Source of the DNA: Mycoplasmatota bacterium
Lineage (GTDB): Bacteria; Bacillota_I; Bacilli_A; Izemoplasmatales; Hujiaoplasmataceae
DNA length: 64,000 nucleotides
Assembly: GCA_016342455.1 (NCBI GenBank)
Contig: JAEIOE010000004.1
Location: forward strand, 1-64,000
Direction: 5' to 3'
Every line of letters starts with the position of its first letter. The stretch's first letter is position 1. The position numbers and the translations under genes are program-made. This document shows positions 19,007 through 28,817 of the stretch, piece after piece. The notes beneath the pieces were generated by a model, which did not search any database, was not told where the DNA came from, and worked only from the letters and a program-made list of their open reading frames with translations.

Positions 19007-19573
19007 CTAAATAAATGTTGGTAATTCTGGTGCACTAGTTAAAAATGCAGTGTAGTTGGTATCTCCAACTCCAGCAATAATTCTTAAAATAAGATTGTTT
19101 CCAGATTCAATTGGTCTTGCTGTAATGCTCAATGTAATTGAGTTTGCTTCGATTGAATCTGCTTTTGATTTGCTTGCATCACCTGAAGGTGTCGCGGTAC
19201 ATAAGAAGTACCAAATACGTCTTGCCTTGATGTCTCCTTGAATCTCATATCCTAATGCAAATGTCTTTGTTTCGCCATTTACTATCTCTACCAGGTTTCC
19301 ATTTGTGTCTTCTAAGAAACCAAATATGTCCTTTTTAAAGACTTCATCAATCTCTGTAAATTTCAATGTAACATTTGTTCCTGAATTTGATACTAGTGTT
19401 GCGATCACTTTGTCATCAGCATATACTTGTGTGCTTCCACCGATTGCTTCAGTCGTAATCTCTTGTGCTCCTTCTAATTTTTTTGGTAATCCAAAAGTCC
19501 AACTACCATCTTCTGCTTGTGTGGCTAATGCATAATGTACATTTTTTAAGCCAAAAGTAACTTTATTACTCAT
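19007..19573 (-). CDS. Major tail protein
   Basis: MSNKVTFGLKNVHYALATQAEDGSWTFGLPKKLEGA resembles siphovirus major tail proteins. Confidence 0.85.
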   Translation of the reverse strand: MSNKVTFGLKNVHYALATQAEDGSWTFGLPKKLEGAQEITTEAIGGSTQVYADDKVIATLVSNSGTNVTLKFTEIDEVFKKDIFGFLEDTNGNLVEIVNGETKTFALGYEIQGDIKARRIWYFLCTATPSGDASKSKADSIEANSITLSITARPIESGNNLILRIIAGVGDTNYTAFLTSAPELPTFI

Positions 19574-19575
19574 AA

Positions 19576-19911
19576 TTAAATAACCTCCAATTTAATTTCA
19601 TAAACTCTGTTAATAGATCCATCTTCATTTGTGTATTCAGATAGCATTTGAAACTCATAATTGCTTAAATATAAATATAACTCGAGTCGTTCTTCCAACT
19701 CGAGATTCTTTTTTTGTGTAATCAAATTCACTTGAATCGTTGCGATTCTCATTTGAACTTTATCATCTGCATATACAGTTCCACGATTGCTTATTTCTTG
19801 ATAAACAATATAATCATTTTCTTGAATGATATTTTCTCTAGTGCCATAGGATACTTGTCCAGGTAAAGCTGACTCTAATACTTGATATAGATTTTCTAAT
19901 ATGATTTGCAT
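19576..19911 (-). CDS. Tail completion-like protein
   Basis: Position and length in morphogenesis module. Confidence 0.6.
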   Translation of the reverse strand: MQIILENLYQVLESALPGQVSYGTRENIIQENDYIVYQEISNRGTVYADDKVQMRIATIQVNLITQKKNLELEERLELYLYLSNYEFQMLSEYTNEDGSINRVYEIKLEVI

Positions 19912-20303
19912 TATAAGCCACCTTTCTCAATCAATTGTTTGATATCCTCAAGCATCTTTGGAGTAAGCAAATCAAAGGCAGGTCTCAAGAATGGTCTTGG
20001 CCCTACATACTTACCACTTTTGTGAGTAAATCCAAACTCAAGCAAATGTGTGAGCTTTCCTTTTGTGTTTGAGTATATTGATATTGTTTTGTTAATTCCT
20101 TCACCTTGTGGTGTGGCAACAAAAGAATCAGCAAAAGGTTTAGATCCACCACTTCTTGGCGCATGATTCGATATGTATTTCACAATCTCTCCTGCTGTTT
20201 CATCAAGCCTTTTTTCTAATTTGGGAATAAGCTCATCAACATAATCTTCAACCATATTTTCAATAGCGACTCCTAACTCATCAAGCGTAACCAATGATGT
20301 CAC
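19911..20303 (-). CDS. HK97 gp10-like protein
   Basis: HAPRSGGSKPFADSF, HKSGKYVGPRPFLRPAFD motifs. Confidence 0.8.
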   Translation of the reverse strand: MTSLVTLDELGVAIENMVEDYVDELIPKLEKRLDETAGEIVKYISNHAPRSGGSKPFADSFVATPQGEGINKTISIYSNTKGKLTHLLEFGFTHKSGKYVGPRPFLRPAFDLLTPKMLEDIKQLIEKGGL

Positions 20304-20622
20304 TCTTTCTGATCTTTGATCTACTCAAGTAGAGTTCAGTAAATTGTCCAGCGGTATATGTTCGCTCTATTTTGTAGATTACATTTCCAATATCAACATA
20401 CTTGCTATTGTCATATAGAAAGCTTTGAATCTTAACTGCAATATCAATGTGGATATCTGATCTTTTACTTTCATAATATTCTCTAGAAGTAATACTGAAA
20501 TTTATGCCAATGACTTCTTTTGAATGTAGGAAAAGGTAGCTTGAGCCACCGATTGAATTTTGAACCAAATCAATGGTTAGTAACTGCATTCTTATATTGG
20601 GGGAATTAGGATACATTTTCAA
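20281..20622 (-). CDS. Head-tail joining/closure protein
   Basis: Position between gp6-like and gp10-like genes. Confidence 0.6.
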   Translation of the reverse strand: MKMYPNSPNIRMQLLTIDLVQNSIGGSSYLFLHSKEVIGINFSITSREYYESKRSDIHIDIAVKIQSFLYDNSKYVDIGNVIYKIERTYTAGQFTELYLSRSKIRKSDIIGYA

Positions 20623-20902
20623 TAGTTCCTTTCGTTAGCGCGATTTGTCCAACTAACATATCGAATGTTTTAGGCAGTTCTTTTGCACTACCATCATTCT
20701 TGAAACCAAAGAAGGTTTTCACATAAATAATAATGATTGTACTAACCATTGGATTCAATTCGTCATTTATATAAGAAGGATCAATCCCACAACTCTCTAA
20801 ATAAAGTTTGCAACTATCTATGTGAGTCATAAGCTCATCATCAGCAAATGTTTCTGATTGGGGGATTAGTAGTGCTTTTTTTACAATATCTAAAATTGCC
20901 AT
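20606..20902 (-). CDS. Head-tail connector (gp6-like)
   Basis: Follows capsid gene; short alpha-helical protein. Confidence 0.65.
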   Translation of the reverse strand: MAILDIVKKALLIPQSETFADDELMTHIDSCKLYLESCGIDPSYINDELNPMVSTIIIIYVKTFFGFKNDGSAKELPKTFDMLVGQIALTKGTIENVS

Positions 20903-20937
20903 GGAATCAATCCTTTCTTATCTTTTATTAGTGGTTA

Positions 20938-22071
20938 TTAGGCAGTTACTTTCTTTTTGATACGCAAGAAGCCGTTATAACCTACAACGTTGCCACCTGT
21001 GAATACAGATGCCTTATAACTGATAATTCCGTCTTTAAATTTGTAATCAGTAGATTTACCAATTTCAACTGATGAGAATATTGGAACTTCATAGTTTTTA
21101 AGAGCTCCATATGCGATACCATATTCTCCAGCTGCAGTATTTGAATCTGCAATAGCTTTGCAATGTGAATTGATGATGTAAGGAATACCATCGATTGTTT
21201 TACTCACGTAATCAATCGTATGAACTTTACGGCCTTCTTGAGTTTTAAGTCCGGCAAAAGCTCTCAAGTCATTCTTATTCAAGATAAGAACTGCTCCGCC
21301 TTCGACTTCTTCATCTCCACCGTAAGCAAAGACAATATCATCTAAACTTGTATCTGTGATAGCTGCGATTTCTAAAGGTGTTTTATCAGCAAGTGCTACA
21401 GCTGCATCACTGAAGATTCCAGTGAACGTATTTGAAGTTCCTGCACCACGTAAGATTTGTTCGCTGATTTTCTTTTTAAGAGAGATATTGATGTTACGAA
21501 GTACTTCTGCTTGATAAGGAATACTTGGAAGTTTTTCTAATTCTTCAGTGATTTCTGTATAAGCAGTAATCTTAACTTTAGTAATTGTTAAATATCCAAA
21601 TGCAGGTTCAGTTTCAGTGTAAGGTTGTCCTTCAAGTGTAGTACCAGCAATACCATTTGCTTTAACAAATGACTTCTTATAAGTCTCTCCACCATTAAGG
21701 TTGATGACATTTACGCGGTCTACTAAACTAGAAACTTGAGCAAAAGGAACTGGTGCTAATCCAGATGCTGTGTGTTCTGGAAGCAGAATTTCCTCGCTTG
21801 ATACTTGGATCACACGTTTTTCTCTTAATTGTTGACCTCGTAACTCTAATTTTTCTTTGTCAATTTGAGTGCGGTTATCAATGATGATTGGTTTGATTTC
21901 AGTTTTTGTAGCAATTGACATCTTTTTGTCAATCATACTTCTTTCTTCCTGAAGTGCTGTTGTTTCTGTTTCCATTGCTTCCAGTTTAATTAGATCTGCT
22001 TCATTATCAACAAGACCTCTAATTTCTGTTAATCGATTTTCGATTTCTTTTCTTCTTATTTCTAAATTCAT
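20938..22071 (-). CDS. Major capsid protein, HK97 fold
   Basis: N-terminal coiled-coil delta domain and HK97-like capsid region; gene order. Confidence 0.9.
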   Translation of the reverse strand: MNLEIRRKEIENRLTEIRGLVDNEADLIKLEAMETETTALQEERSMIDKKMSIATKTEIKPIIIDNRTQIDKEKLELRGQQLREKRVIQVSSEEILLPEHTASGLAPVPFAQVSSLVDRVNVINLNGGETYKKSFVKANGIAGTTLEGQPYTETEPAFGYLTITKVKITAYTEITEELEKLPSIPYQAEVLRNINISLKKKISEQILRGAGTSNTFTGIFSDAAVALADKTPLEIAAITDTSLDDIVFAYGGDEEVEGGAVLILNKNDLRAFAGLKTQEGRKVHTIDYVSKTIDGIPYIINSHCKAIADSNTAAGEYGIAYGALKNYEVPIFSSVEIGKSTDYKFKDGIISYKASVFTGGNVVGYNGFLRIKKKVTA

Positions 22072-22085
22072 GCTTTCTTCTCCTT

Positions 22086-22676
22086 TTAGATTTGTGATTT
22101 TATTTTGATTCTTTTTTTGATAATTATTGATTGTTTTTCCTGCTCTACTAAATCCATAGTCTTTAGTTCTAACTCCATAGACTCTAAAGAACGAGCATAT
22201 ATACTGGTTGAATCATATGCCGGAGTATCCACAACCGACACATCATACAAACGTTCAATTTTTGTGATGGTTCTTTTTGGAATTCTGCCTTCACGATTCC
22301 AAACTTGCTCATCAACTGTAAATGCAAAACTCATTTTATCTAGAAGTCCACTTCTAACCATTTTATAAATGTCCTGGTTTGTCAGAGTATCCAATAGTTC
22401 AGCTCTAACTTTTAATCCAATACTATCTACGGTTAATTGAAGCGATTGATTCTTGGTTCTAGCTATAATTAAAAAGGAGTCCATATGATTGTATTTCATA
22501 GGAACATCATTCATTTTCGTTTCTGATAAAGCTCTGGAATCTATTTCTTCTATGAATCCATAACTTTCATCACCGATGAGTGTTTCGTTATTGAAGATAA
22601 TCGCATATCCTTCAAGGATCATCTTTCCTTCTGATTCTTCTAACGTTACATCAGCTAATCTAGTCTCTCTTAGCAT
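22086..22676 (-). CDS. Prohead protease (HK97 family)
   Basis: MKYNHMDSFLIIARTKN...GLLDKMSFAF...YDVSVVDTPAYDST motifs. Confidence 0.9.
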   Translation of the reverse strand: MLRETRLADVTLEESEGKMILEGYAIIFNNETLIGDESYGFIEEIDSRALSETKMNDVPMKYNHMDSFLIIARTKNQSLQLTVDSIGLKVRAELLDTLTNQDIYKMVRSGLLDKMSFAFTVDEQVWNREGRIPKRTITKIERLYDVSVVDTPAYDSTSIYARSLESMELELKTMDLVEQEKQSIIIKKRIKIKSQI

Positions 22677-22884
22677 CTGCGCGTACCTCCACTTGTTTTG
22701 GCTTAGGTTTTTCTTGTTTTATTTCTTTGGTATATTCATACTCCAGTTCCGAGTCCTTATATGAGAGTGCTTCAAATTTCTCTTGTTTACAGAACTCATC
22801 TATGACCTGTATTTTATCTTTTTGTGCTTTTAATATAACTTTGATTGCATCTTCTGAAATCTTTCCATTAACTGTTATTTTCAT
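22660..22884 (-). CDS. Small phage protein; likely start at MKITVNG
   Basis: ORF 22660..22935 with an internal Met at about 22884 as likelier start. Confidence 0.5.
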   Translation of the reverse strand: MKITVNGKISEDAIKVILKAQKDKIQVIDEFCKQEKFEALSYKDSELEYEYTKEIKQEKPKPKQVEVRADAKRD

Positions 22885-24088
22885 TTGTCTTTTCCTCCTG
22901 GTTTCCCACTTGATATAAGTTTGCTTTATCTGCATCTACAAAGTTAAGAGATTGTAGTCGCTTATTTCCACCTTCTATAGGTTCTAATCCTAATAGTGAT
23001 CTTGATTCATTGAGTGACATAATTCCTAAGCTCATGAGTTTTTCTATTGCTGTAACCTTTGTGTTCCATGAAGCATATTGTAATCTCTCGCTATAGAAGA
23101 TAATTTCTTCTCCACGCTCTAATTGATTATCTGTAAGTAATCCTAAAGAAAAAGCCTCGCTTAATTGAATAGCAAGAGGCTCAATCGTTGATTCGTAGAA
23201 TGAGTTATATTCGTCTTCAGTGTATTTATTCTGAAATATAGGAAGAGATACTCCGAAGTAATCTAGTATCTTTGATTGCAAAAACACAAGTGTATCTTTA
23301 TCAATAAGTTTAGGATCAACATTTAAAGGAATATATTCTGATTTTAAATCAATTGGAATAATTGAACTTCCTTTAACATTCAATGATTCAGACAGTGCAG
23401 TATCAAAGAGATCTCGTTGTTTTTTCTTATCTGCTTCAGAAAGCATTCCGTTCATCTTAATGATTCCACGGATTTGCATCGATGATTTGATCGCATTATC
23501 TATTCCCTGAAGCAAGCTATCATTAATTGATATCGTTTTAAGGATTGCTTCATGATCACCGGCTGATCCGGTTCCACCAAAGATATCATTTTGTGCATAA
23601 TGTCTTCGCAAATGAATTATATTATCATATGGCAATATGTATGACTCCCCATTATCAAACAGAAACTTGATAAAATATGCATCAGAACCATCAACAATCA
23701 TCTCTACAGTTACTGGCCTTAAAGGATACAAACCTTTAAGTTCTCCGGTTTTTTTATCAAACTTGGGATAAATAAATGCATTATCATTCAGTAACAACAA
23801 AGTAATTGTCTTATATATAAAATCATAAGGCGTCATGATCTCATTTGGTTTATATTTCAAAAGAAAAGACAGTCGACCTTTCTTCTCGGTTACTGTCTTA
23901 TCATTTTCAGTTTTTATAAATCTTGGTTTTAACTTGGCACACTGGCTTGCGACACGATCAATGCATATCTTAACCACATCACTATTGGAAATATTGTTTC
24001 CAAATGGTGTATAAAATGCATTAAGATTACTTATTAACTGGAGTGCATCAAATGATCCGGTTTTGCTTTTTCTTTTAAATATAACCAT
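22868..24088 (-). CDS. Phage portal protein (HK97 family)
   Basis: LKYKPNEIMTPYDFIYKTITLLLLNDNAFIYPKFD; FQNKYTEDEYNSFYESTIEPLA. Confidence 0.92.
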   Translation of the reverse strand: MVIFKRKSKTGSFDALQLISNLNAFYTPFGNNISNSDVVKICIDRVASQCAKLKPRFIKTENDKTVTEKKGRLSFLLKYKPNEIMTPYDFIYKTITLLLLNDNAFIYPKFDKKTGELKGLYPLRPVTVEMIVDGSDAYFIKFLFDNGESYILPYDNIIHLRRHYAQNDIFGGTGSAGDHEAILKTISINDSLLQGIDNAIKSSMQIRGIIKMNGMLSEADKKKQRDLFDTALSESLNVKGSSIIPIDLKSEYIPLNVDPKLIDKDTLVFLQSKILDYFGVSLPIFQNKYTEDEYNSFYESTIEPLAIQLSEAFSLGLLTDNQLERGEEIIFYSERLQYASWNTKVTAIEKLMSLGIMSLNESRSLLGLEPIEGGNKRLQSLNFVDADKANLYQVGNQEEKTNENNS

Positions 24089-24100
24089 TTAATCAACCTT

Positions 24101-24586
24101 CTATTTTTTTTCATAGATTTTCTTTTCTAAATTTTTAAGTGTTCTAACTAAATTAGTAAACTTGCTAGACATTTCATTGTTTAAATCATTTGCATCGGTA
24201 ATACTTAAACTACGTTTTTTTACGATTGTTGACATGAATTCCATTAGAACATCTAGATCTTGTTTCAAGTCATTCAAGAAATCAGTAGTGATTAACCTAT
24301 TTTGAAATTTTACAATTTTATCTAACAATCTGTCCACTTTTTCGAACGACACATCAAAACTTTTATTTGCATTGCCAACTAAAACTCCACTGGAGTTTGC
24401 AATATTTTGTAATTCTTCCAAAAGGGAATCAATTTTTTGCTGTTTCTTATCAAGTCTATACATTTCAACATCATGTTTTTTCCCAGATTTATATATTAAA
24501 ACAGTAGCTATGATAGTTGCAATTGCCATAAGTGTATTCAATATTAAAGCAAAATTTTCTTTTATAAACTCCATGATGACCTCCAA
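24101..24586 (-). CDS. Membrane-anchored coiled-coil protein
   Basis: N-terminal TM then helical region; between terminase and portal genes. Confidence 0.5.
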   Translation of the reverse strand: MEVIMEFIKENFALILNTLMAIATIIATVLIYKSGKKHDVEMYRLDKKQQKIDSLLEELQNIANSSGVLVGNANKSFDVSFEKVDRLLDKIVKFQNRLITTDFLNDLKQDLDVLMEFMSTIVKKRSLSITDANDLNNEMSSKFTNLVRTLKNLEKKIYEKK

Positions 24587-24613
24587 TTATAGTAACTATT
24601 ATTATTACAATCA

Positions 24614-26257
24614 TTATAACATATTTTCATAATCAATTTTATATCTATTTAAAACAGCATACGCAATGATCAATGCAACTGTTCCATCGATTCGTTTGTA
24701 TTTTGAATTCAGCTTTGAAGGTTGAATATTTCCATTCAGGTCTACCTTGGCTTGTGTATTGGCTAAACACCATTTTAAGATTGGATTATTGTTATAATTT
24801 ACCAGACTATTTTTTAGGTCAGCTTCTAACTGTTTCATTGGTTCTGATAAAGAATAGATTCCTTGTCTTACTTTCTCCATATTGAACCCTAGGTCTTCCA
24901 TTTCTTTTATCCAGTATTGTGAATTCCAAGGATCAAATCCAACCCATAAAGGTCTGATACCATATGATTGTATCATCTTCATGAACCATTGAGTCACCAA
25001 ACTAAAGTCGTTTTGATTTCCCTCTGTTAAAGTTACTAGTCCTCTTTTTACCCAAATATCATAAGGAACATTATCTTCAGTTATTCTTTTTTGCAAAACT
25101 TCACTTGGCATAAAGAAATGAGCTAACACAAACTTCTTATTGCTCTCCTTTTTCTGAATAACAAGAATTGCTGCAGTTAGATCTGTTGTTGAGGATAAAT
25201 CTACACCCCCAATAGCATAACTATCTCTTAAATCATCGATGTTATATGTTTCGTCATTGTTCAAATCGTCAAAATTGAGCCATGAACCTGAATCAACTTG
25301 TTTAATGTTAAAGTCCTTACATAGCATCGTTACTCTTGTTGATAGATCATGTTTTGATTTATTCATCACATCTTCTAAGTAGCTATTAAGCTTAACGACG
25401 CCAATACTCGGATTTGATTTCTGCCATGTATTTTTATCCTCATATATTTCATTTACGGAGTCTTGTGTATAAAGCCAGGGAAGAACTCTTTCATCTTGTA
25501 TCTCACCTTTAAGCATCTTACGACTATAATCAAGTTTACTATCTAAAAACCCACCGACTGTTGTTCCTTCGGTGGTTATGATAAATATAAGAGGTTCTTT
25601 TTTAGTAGATTGTGATTGTTTGATTGCATCATAGACTTTTGAATCCGTCATCTCATGAACTTCATCGATACAACCTACTTCGATGTTATATCCATCTTTA
25701 TTTCTAGATTGAGCTGATAATTTCTTGATCTTGTTTTTCGTTTTTGGAGAATAGATGTAAAAGATATTTTTCTTGCTTCTTGTTTCCTTTGATAATGATG
25801 GAGATTGCTCTCGCATATTATTAATTTCTTCAAAAAGAATGTTTGCTTGTTCTGTTGTATTAGAAGCACAGATAATGTCAACTCCGCCTCTTGAAAGAAA
25901 GAACTCAGCAATATCTAATCCAGCAACAAAGGTGGTCTTACCATTCTTTCTAGCAATCAACAAAATAACTTCATTAAATCTTCTAAGGCCTGTATCAACA
26001 ATTTTGAATCCATAAGCTGTCTGAATGATCGCTTTTTCCCATAACTCAAGTATAAATGGCATCCCGTTAAATGGTGATTTAGTATGCTTACAAAAGGTCT
26101 CTATAAAACTAATTCTTAAATTACCTGGTTTCTCATCAAATATGTATCTAGGGTTTTCAAGATCAAGAATCAATATATCAAGTTGTTTCTTGAGTTCTTC
26201 TCCTACAAGAATATTTCCTTTTTCTATTTCTTGATAATATTCAACTAAATAGTTCAT
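24614..26257 (-). CDS. Terminase large subunit
   Basis: LIARKNGKTTFVAGL Walker A; IGGVDLSSTTDLTA nuclease motif. Confidence 0.95.
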   Translation of the reverse strand: MNYLVEYYQEIEKGNILVGEELKKQLDILILDLENPRYIFDEKPGNLRISFIETFCKHTKSPFNGMPFILELWEKAIIQTAYGFKIVDTGLRRFNEVILLIARKNGKTTFVAGLDIAEFFLSRGGVDIICASNTTEQANILFEEINNMREQSPSLSKETRSKKNIFYIYSPKTKNKIKKLSAQSRNKDGYNIEVGCIDEVHEMTDSKVYDAIKQSQSTKKEPLIFIITTEGTTVGGFLDSKLDYSRKMLKGEIQDERVLPWLYTQDSVNEIYEDKNTWQKSNPSIGVVKLNSYLEDVMNKSKHDLSTRVTMLCKDFNIKQVDSGSWLNFDDLNNDETYNIDDLRDSYAIGGVDLSSTTDLTAAILVIQKKESNKKFVLAHFFMPSEVLQKRITEDNVPYDIWVKRGLVTLTEGNQNDFSLVTQWFMKMIQSYGIRPLWVGFDPWNSQYWIKEMEDLGFNMEKVRQGIYSLSEPMKQLEADLKNSLVNYNNNPILKWCLANTQAKVDLNGNIQPSKLNSKYKRIDGTVALIIAYAVLNRYKIDYENML

Positions 26258-26577
26258 TCAGCTGCTCTCTTAAGAAATTCATCAAACGCATCATCTCCAT
26301 CATCTACTTGTGTACCAAGAATGGTATTAAGTGTTTTTATTACTGTACCATATGAATTCACAAGCTTTGTATAATATTTAGCAGCTTCTGTTTGCCGTTG
26401 CGATCCTTTAGTTGATATTTGAACTGCTCCATATTTTCTAATTTGTCCTTGAAGTTTATCAAGTTCCACTTTCATAAAAGCAGCTTGATATATTAAAGTG
26501 TCAACTAGCTCTTTCTTTGATTCATCAACCAAAGAAAAAAGCGATATTAATCGCTCATATTCTTTAATTATTATCAT
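26254..26577 (-). CDS. Terminase small subunit (P27-like)
   Basis: Directly upstream of TerL, overlapping by 4 bp. Confidence 0.8.
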   Translation of the reverse strand: MIIIKEYERLISLFSLVDESKKELVDTLIYQAAFMKVELDKLQGQIRKYGAVQISTKGSQRQTEAAKYYTKLVNSYGTVIKTLNTILGTQVDDGDDAFDEFLKRAAE

Positions 26578-27259
26578 TCTTAATTTTTTCTATCACTTCA
26601 AAAACATGTTTAATGGAATATATCAATGCAATTCCAGTATTTTCTTTTATAAAGTACTTTGTTTCTCTAGGATTATTTGGGTCATCTGTTGGTTCATATA
26701 CCGGTGTTTGGTATGGTTGGTAACCACTAATTACACCAAGAAAATTCATTTTATCTTCACGATCAGTTAATGCAACTCCACCCGAAAAACCCTTATTATT
26801 CATTACATCAAGCAAAAGAAACTCTATTCCATTTTCATTTTTAATAGTTGACACAACACCTTTTTTGATTAGTGGAATTGGATTTCCAGTACCCAAATTA
26901 TGTTCTGTAGTTCTTAGTCCTAGTGGATACCCTAAAATATATACATCTTCTCCATATAGTAATCCATTAGTAGTTGTTGTGATGGGTAAAGTAGGTGTTA
27001 TCTGTGTATTATTTAAATATTTCAATACTGCAATATCAATACTATTATTTTCATGAAAATATAGTTGTGCGTTTAGATTCTTCCATTGATTATCATTGAA
27101 AACTTGTAAATAAATAATGGATTTGTCTGCTATTCCTTTAAAAACATGTTTTGCAGATACTAGATATTGTATTCCGTTATCTTCTACTGTAAAAGATGAA
27201 CCAAGTGCATTATTAAATTTAATTTGCAATACTCTTGTTAATGCATTTACTGTAATCAT
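26564..27259 (-). CDS. Trypsin-like serine protease
   Basis: Catalytic triad pattern: SAKHVF, NSIDIAVLKY, NKGFSGGVAL. Confidence 0.8.
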   Translation of the reverse strand: MITVNALTRVLQIKFNNALGSSFTVEDNGIQYLVSAKHVFKGIADKSIIYLQVFNDNQWKNLNAQLYFHENNSIDIAVLKYLNNTQITPTLPITTTTNGLLYGEDVYILGYPLGLRTTEHNLGTGNPIPLIKKGVVSTIKNENGIEFLLLDVMNNKGFSGGVALTDREDKMNFLGVISGYQPYQTPVYEPTDDPNNPRETKYFIKENTGIALIYSIKHVFEVIEKIKNDNN

Positions 27260-27295
27260 AAATCAATTTCCTCCTGTTTTTCGGTTTTCAAAAAT

Positions 27296-27366
27296 CTTAC
27301 CTCGCGTATTTTAATCGTCCCCTAGCGCGGTACCCTTTGATATAATTTTTGATGAAGAGGGGGGGA
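27296..27366. other. Candidate cos/packaging region
   Basis: GC-rich non-coding patch (minus: CCCCCCTCTTC...GGGTACCGCGCTAGGGGACGATTAAAATACGCGAGG) between HNH and terminase genes. Confidence 0.5.
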
Positions 27367-28479
27367 TTATAATTCCAGTAAATAGTCAAATAGCGACATG
27401 CCTTTATTGTTTAAATCACTTGCTATAACTACATTATCATAAATTTCCAATCTCCTAAAAAGACTTCCTTTATCAAATATATCTTCTATGTTTTCTTCGA
27501 CCATTGACAGATTCGAATTTCCATCCATTTTTATTGGATAACGAAACTCATCAGAGTTTACATCTTGATCATGAACTTTTTTGAGTACTTCTCCTATTTC
27601 ACATAGTTCTGTTACATTTGACAACTCAATTGTTGGTCCTCTGCCATCACCTAAATCTTCAAGAATAGATACTACTTTATTCCACAGTCCTATTATTTTA
27701 TGTTTTTTATTCCTAAATATTTTAAATGCATCATCAGTCATTATGTAATAGATAATATCTTTTAATACTAATTCAATCGATAATCTTTCAAAATATAATC
27801 TTTGAAAATAATAATCATCATATTCTATAAGAAATTCTGCAGCCTTATTAAATCCATTCATTTGATACCTAAAACTTTTTGATAATCCGCCAGTACCAAT
27901 TGTGGAAAAAATTCTGTAGTTTACTTGTGTTTCAGACACAAAATCTATTGCTTTTGAATTTCCTTTAAATTTAGTCTTATTATCATTAATCATCAAATCG
28001 AATAAGAACTCAGATATCTCAAAGGCATTGAAAAGTTTAACTAAATCGATCCATACTTGATTCTCAAAATTATAACTGCCAAACAAACCAAATGGATACC
28101 TGAAGAAATCTGAATCTGGATCAACCTTATCAATGTAATCAATCAACTTCTTAAATTCAATACTATCAGATGTATTTAAAACCAGAATCTGTTTAACATC
28201 ATCAAATAAAGTAACTAAATTGTGTTTATTTGTGGCCAACATTGTTATGACTTCCTCTTTATCTTTACATTCAACGATTAAGACATATTTTAAAACTAAT
28301 TCTAAACTGTGTCTAAAAGAATACAAACAAGGAAATATTAATTGATCCAAGTATTTTGGTGTTCCCTCATTAACCAATTTTTCGAACATCATTTTTGACG
28401 TCTTAAAAAATTTAACACTCATTTCCATAAACTTTTTTGATACATTATTCTTCCACAAAATAAATTCAGAATCATTCAT
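27367..28479 (-). CDS. Internally duplicated HEPN-like hypothetical protein
   Basis: RHSLELVLKYVL...NKHNLVTLFDDV...DSDFFRYP recurs as RLSIELVLKDII...NKKHKIIGLWNKV...NSDEFRYP. Confidence 0.5.
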   Translation of the reverse strand: MNDSEFILWKNNVSKKFMEMSVKFFKTSKMMFEKLVNEGTPKYLDQLIFPCLYSFRHSLELVLKYVLIVECKDKEEVITMLATNKHNLVTLFDDVKQILVLNTSDSIEFKKLIDYIDKVDPDSDFFRYPFGLFGSYNFENQVWIDLVKLFNAFEISEFLFDLMINDNKTKFKGNSKAIDFVSETQVNYRIFSTIGTGGLSKSFRYQMNGFNKAAEFLIEYDDYYFQRLYFERLSIELVLKDIIYYIMTDDAFKIFRNKKHKIIGLWNKVVSILEDLGDGRGPTIELSNVTELCEIGEVLKKVHDQDVNSDEFRYPIKMDGNSNLSMVEENIEDIFDKGSLFRRLEIYDNVVIASDLNNKGMSLFDYLLEL

Positions 28480-28532
28480 ATTATCACAACCTTTTATATA
28501 ATTATATCAAAAATGAATTGTAAAAACGAGGA

Positions 28533-28817
28533 TTATTTACGAATCATATCACCATTGGAATCAAATTCTATCGAAGGACTAAATCGCTTATGTTCTTTGT
28601 TATGACAGTCTTTACACAAGAGTTCTAAGTTTTCTTGATTAATGCTAATAGAAACATCTCTGACATTATCTATTGTTAATCGTTTCTTATGATGAACTTC
28701 TTCACCTAATTTACCACAACGTTCGCATAGTCCATTAACTTCACGTATCTTGATTTCTCTTGCTACTGCCCAGACACTAGACTTATAGAAATTGTGGATC
28801 ACCTTAGGTTTTCGCAT
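28533..28817 (-). CDS. HNH endonuclease
   Basis: CERCGKLGEEVHHKKRL...NLELLCKDCHNKEH. Confidence 0.95.
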   Translation of the reverse strand: MRKPKVIHNFYKSSVWAVAREIKIREVNGLCERCGKLGEEVHHKKRLTIDNVRDVSISINQENLELLCKDCHNKEHKRFSPSIEFDSNGDMIRK

